Notes under the pieces: generated by a model
Seen by the model: the letters and a program-made list of their open reading frames with translations, nothing else
Databases searched by the model: none
Told to the model about the DNA's origin: nothing
NCBI GenBank assembly: GCA_035463115.1
Contig: DATHTO010000080.1
Location: 1 to 16,003 of the forward strand
DNA from: BPGL01 sp035463115
GTDB lineage: Bacteria > Actinomycetota > UBA4738 > HRBIN12
Direction: 5' to 3'
DNA: 16,003 nucleotides
Position numbers and translations under genes: made by a program
Shown here: piece after piece, positions 13,024 to 16,003 of the stretch
Layout of the letters: every line of letters begins with the position of its first letter
Position numbering within the stretch: position 1 is the stretch's first letter

Positions 13024-14672
13024 GCGTCGACACCGACGCCGCGACGACGAGTGCGCCGGGCAGACGTCGCGATCCGCTCGTCCGGAACTCACTCGTCGGC
13101 TCGGCGTGGACGATCGTCAGCCGCGCGACCGGGCTCGGGCAGAGCGTCGCCGTCGCCGCCGTGCTCGGGGCCACCTATCTCGGCAACACGTACCAGGCGC
13201 TGAACGCGATCCCGAACCTGCTCTACTACCAACTCCTCGCCGGCTCGTTGTTCGCGTCGATCCTCGTTCCGCCGCTCGTCCTCCGCGACGAGCGCGGCGA
13301 TCCCGACAGCGCAGAGCGGCTCGCCCGCGGGTTCCTCGGAACCCTCCTCGTCGCCGCCGTCGCGCTGGCGTTCGTGCTCCTCGCGGCCGCGCCGTTCCTC
13401 CTGCGCGTCTTCACCGCACCCGTCGCCGACCCGAGCATCGCGGCCGCGCAGCGGCGGGCGGGCATGCTCTTCCTCCTGCTGTTCCTGCCACAGATCCCGT
13501 TGTACGTGATCGCCGGGACCGCGGCCGCCCTGATGAACGCTCGGGGTCGGTTCGCCCTGCCCGCAGCCGGCCCGACCCTCGAGAATTTCATGATGATCGC
13601 CACGTTGATCGTCGCGGCGGTCATCTACGGAACCGGCACGAGCGTCGAAACCGTGGCGACGAGCCAGATCCTGGTGCTCGGCCTCGGCACGACGACGGGC
13701 GTGGCGATCCATGCGGCGTCGCAGTGGCTCGGAGCACGCCGGGCAGGGATCGTTCTGCTCCCGTCGCTCGGATGGCGTCGCCCGGAGGTCCGGGCGGTCC
13801 TCGCGAGGATCGTTCCGACGCTCGCCTTCACGGGCCTCGCGGCATCGCAGACCGCGGTCGTGCTGGTGCTCGCGAACGCCGTCAGCGGGGGCCTCGTCGC
13901 GTTCCAGCTCGCGATGAGCTTCTTCTTCCTGCCGATCGCGGTCGCCGTCTGGCCGGTCGCCCGCTCACTGATCCCGCATCTCGCCCGGCTCGCGAAGGAT
14001 CACGACGATCGGTTCGCCACGGAGTTCCGCCGAGCGACGGATCTGGTCACGCTCGTGACGGCCCCCGCCGCGGTCGCCTTCCTCGTGCTCGCTGCGCCGA
14101 TCGGTCGCGCGATCGCGTTCGGCGCGCTGGAGGCCGGCGATGGCGCCCGCCTCGTCTCGGCGTCCCTCGCGATGCTCGGGCTCGGTGTCCTCGTCGAAGG
14201 ATGGTTCGTCCTGGCCACGAGCGCCTTCTACGCGGTCGAGGACGTGCGGACACCGGTCCGCTCGATGTTCGTGCGCGTGGGCGTCGCCGTGCCGGTGATG
14301 CTGTGCAGCCTCGCCGTGGACGGAGCCGCCGTTCTCATCGTCCTCGCTGCCGGGATGACGGTCGGAGCGATCGCCGGCGCGAGTCACGCATGGCGTTCCC
14401 TCCGCACCAGGCTCGATGTGCGACCGCCGGTACGCCGCACGATGAAGACCGTTCTCGCGTCGGTGGCGATGGTGGTCCCGGCGGCCGCGACCGCACGGCT
14501 GCTGACCGACGTCTTTCCGACGGGTGATGCGGGCGACGTTCTCGTGGTCGTTGGCGCGGCCGTCGTCGGCCTGGTGACGTACGCGTCCATCCAGTCGGTG
14601 TGGATGCCGTCGGAGCTCCGACAGCTTTCGGCGCTCGGATGGGCGAAGGCGTCGGAAGGCGGATCGCGATGA
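13020..14672 (+). CDS. MurJ/MviN-family lipid-linked oligosaccharide flippase
   Basis: 550 residues from the ATG at 13020 (ATGA overlap). The protein is almost entirely membrane helices, at least a dozen, in the MurJ fold. The N-terminal stretch SRATGLGQSVAVAAVLGATYLGNTYQ is followed by IPNLLYYQLLAGSLFASILVP, both clear MurJ-family segments. Family members flip lipid II across the membrane; in polysaccharide loci a relative can replace Wzx. Lined up by eye with E. coli MurJ, Arg18 is kept (Arg35), but Arg24 is Gln41, Arg52 is Tyr69 and Glu57 is Ala74. These charged residues are important for lipid II transport, so this protein probably carries the locus's own lipid-linked unit rather than lipid II. 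It lies between the initiating transferase and the polymerase, as a Wzx does. Family sure; substrate inferred. Confidence 0.85.
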   Translation: MSVDTDAATTSAPGRRRDPLVRNSLVGSAWTIVSRATGLGQSVAVAAVLGATYLGNTYQALNAIPNLLYYQLLAGSLFASILVPPLVLRDERGDPDSAERLARGFLGTLLVAAVALAFVLLAAAPFLLRVFTAPVADPSIAAAQRRAGMLFLLLFLPQIPLYVIAGTAAALMNARGRFALPAAGPTLENFMMIATLIVAAVIYGTGTSVETVATSQILVLGLGTTTGVAIHAASQWLGARRAGIVLLPSLGWRRPEVRAVLARIVPTLAFTGLAASQTAVVLVLANAVSGGLVAFQLAMSFFFLPIAVAVWPVARSLIPHLARLAKDHDDRFATEFRRATDLVTLVTAPAAVAFLVLAAPIGRAIAFGALEAGDGARLVSASLAMLGLGVLVEGWFVLATSAFYAVEDVRTPVRSMFVRVGVAVPVMLCSLAVDGAAVLIVLAAGMTVGAIAGASHAWRSLRTRLDVRPPVRRTMKTVLASVAMVVPAAATARLLTDVFPTGDAGDVLVVVGAAVVGLVTYASIQSVWMPSELRQLSALGWAKASEGGSR

Positions 14673-16003
14673 GCGCCCTCATGCACGCACGGTCGGTCGG
14701 TCGCCGATCCGATCCGGCGCCCGTGATCGCCGGCGCCGCGGCGATCGTCGGTGTCCTCTGCGTGATCGGTGTCGTCGCCTTCGACACGGGCAAGGTCCTC
14801 CCCGTCGCCACGGCGATCGGCATCGCCGTGTTCGCGACGGTCGTCGCCCGCCCGGTCGTCGGGCTGTACCTGGTGCTCGCGGTGACCCCCCTCCTCGCGG
14901 GGATCGACCGTGGAGCCGTCGTGCCGGCCCTGCGTCCGAGCGAAGCGGTCGCAGGGCTCGTGGTGGCGGCGATCGTCACCCGCGCGATCTGGATCGGGAT
15001 CGCGCGGGGCTGGCGCCGCCCCGAGCTCGGATCGTTGGACGTCGCCGTCGTCCTCCTCGCGGTGGCCGGCTCGTTCATCCCTGTGGTGTGGCTCGCGGCA
15101 CGAGCCCGACCCATCGAGGCCGATGACGTCCTCTACGGCCTGACGATGTGGAAGTTCGTTGCGCTCTTCGCGCTGGCCCGCTCGGCGGTGACGACGGAAC
15201 GTGAGATCGCATGGTGTCTGCGGATCTCGCTCGCGGTTGCTGCCACCGTCGCCGTCATCGGCATCATGCAGGCGCTGTTCGTGCCCGGCGTGACGTCGTT
15301 CCTGAGCACCTACTACGCCCCGTACGGCAACGTGCAGTCCGTCCTCAACGGCCGTGGCGGCTCCACGCTGTCGCTCCCCGTCGCGGCAGCCGACCTCTTG
15401 ACGTTCAACATCGCGATCGCGATCGGCTACCTGCACCGTGCCGGCAGCAGGCGCTCGTCGTTCGGGCTCATCTCGTTGATCGTCCTGTTGCTGATCGGCG
15501 TGATGGCCGCGGGGGAATTCTCCGGGATGCTCGGCGCCGTGGTCGGCTTGATCGTGGCCTCCCTCCTCGTGCGGCGAGGGCGTGTCCTCGCGTATGCGAT
15601 GCCCGCCCTCCTCATCGGCTCCTTCGCGCTCCGGTCGGTGATCGCCACTCGCCTCGAGGGCTTCCGCTCGGTCAGCGGACTCCCGGTCAGTTGGTCGGGA
15701 CGCATCCACAACCTCACGACGTACTTCTGGCCCCAGCTCTCGAGCGGGAACCAGTTCCTCCTCGGCGTCCGGCCCGCCGCACGGGTCCCGGTCGCGAGTC
15801 AGGCCACCGGGTACGTCTGGATCGAGAGCGGGTACATGTGGCTCCTCTGGAGCGGAGGCATCCCGCTCCTGCTCGCGTTCCTCGGCTTCGTGGTAGCGGG
15901 CGTCCGCCGAGGACTGGCGCTGCTCCGAGGCCGAGGCGGCCCCGTCGCGGTGGTCGGGCTCGCCTGCACGGTCGCGCTGATCGTCGTCGCGGCGCTGATG
16001 CCG
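14669..16003 (+). CDS. Wzy/O-antigen-ligase-like polymerase (3'-truncated)
   Basis: The ATG at 14669 overlaps the flippase stop as ATGA and the frame stays open for 445 codons to the window end. The protein is mostly hydrophobic helices (about ten visible) with short loops. Residues around 305-400 contain a large polar loop (RLEGFRSVSG, then SWSGRIHNLTTYFWPQL, FLLGVRPAAR, GYVWIESGYMWLLWSGG). A periplasmic loop with Arg residues before an E-x-x-Y/W segment is typical of the O-antigen polymerase/ligase superfamily. Such enzymes join lipid-linked repeat units or transfer the chain to an acceptor at the outer face of the membrane. Together with the flippase before it and the Wzz-like protein in the divergent operon it completes a Wzy-dependent pathway. 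Polymerase and ligase cannot be told apart from sequence; the chain-length protein nearby favours polymerase. Confidence 0.82.
   Translation, partial: MSALMHARSVGRRSDPAPVIAGAAAIVGVLCVIGVVAFDTGKVLPVATAIGIAVFATVVARPVVGLYLVLAVTPLLAGIDRGAVVPALRPSEAVAGLVVAAIVTRAIWIGIARGWRRPELGSLDVAVVLLAVAGSFIPVVWLAARARPIEADDVLYGLTMWKFVALFALARSAVTTEREIAWCLRISLAVAATVAVIGIMQALFVPGVTSFLSTYYAPYGNVQSVLNGRGGSTLSLPVAAADLLTFNIAIAIGYLHRAGSRRSSFGLISLIVLLLIGVMAAGEFSGMLGAVVGLIVASLLVRRGRVLAYAMPALLIGSFALRSVIATRLEGFRSVSGLPVSWSGRIHNLTTYFWPQLSSGNQFLLGVRPAARVPVASQATGYVWIESGYMWLLWSGGIPLLLAFLGFVVAGVRRGLALLRGRGGPVAVVGLACTVALIVVAALMP

Noticed and set aside
1..16003. Mobile elements, CRISPR arrays or RNA genes
   Set aside because: I found no transposase, integrase, long terminal inverted repeats, regularly spaced repeats, or tRNA/rRNA-like sequence by reading both strands.

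Overview
The window is GC-rich DNA (about 70% by eye, strong G/C at third codon positions, many GTG starts). It most likely comes from an actinobacterium or a similarly GC-rich relative such as a Chloroflexota lineage; no marker gene here fixes the taxon. It is one cell-surface polysaccharide (exopolysaccharide/capsule) locus carrying twelve protein genes, two of them cut by the window ends. I see no rRNA, tRNA, CRISPR array, transposase or integrase.

Layout. (a) 1-515, minus: a secreted CE4-type polysaccharide deacetylase homologue, truncated by the window start. (b) 516-690: a short divergent intergenic region with a strong hairpin and a TACGAC-N4-GTCGTA palindrome. (c) 691-1605, plus: a sulfotransferase-like protein. 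(d) 9266 down to 1612, minus: a tightly packed six-gene operon read as Wzz-like chain-length protein, FAD oxidoreductase, ATP-grasp ligase, CE4 deacetylase with a large N-terminal region, GT4 glycosyltransferase, and secreted lytic-transglycosylase-like protein. (e) 9267-9502: a divergent promoter region with a second TACGAC-N4-GTCGTA palindrome. (f) 9503 to the window end, plus: a second operon read as Gfo/Idh/MocA sugar dehydrogenase, DegT/DnrJ aminotransferase, hexapeptide acetyltransferase, polyprenyl-phosphate sugar-1-phosphate transferase, MurJ-like flippase, and Wzy/O-antigen-ligase-like polymerase (cut by the window end).

How they fit together (inference from families and order): the first three right-hand genes match the WbpB/WbpE/WbpD logic for making a nucleotide-linked 3-acetamido sugar. 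The sugar transferase then loads a first sugar on undecaprenyl phosphate, the MurJ-like protein flips the lipid-linked unit, and the Wzy-like protein polymerises it, with the Wzz-like protein setting length. The left operon supplies one glycosyltransferase plus an unusual tailoring set (flavoprotein, ATP-grasp ligase, deacetylase) and a wall hydrolase that could open peptidoglycan for export. The sulfotransferase-like protein and the first deacetylase homologue could modify the product further.

The most notable signals are: the shared palindrome in the two divergent intergenic regions, suggesting one regulator for the locus; the flavoprotein/ATP-grasp/deacetylase cassette of unknown chemistry; and three proteins that keep a fold but appear to have lost key residues. 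These are the Wzz-linked tyrosine-kinase-like domain, the CE4 domain at 1-515, and the MurJ homologue, whose lipid II-binding charged residues are replaced.
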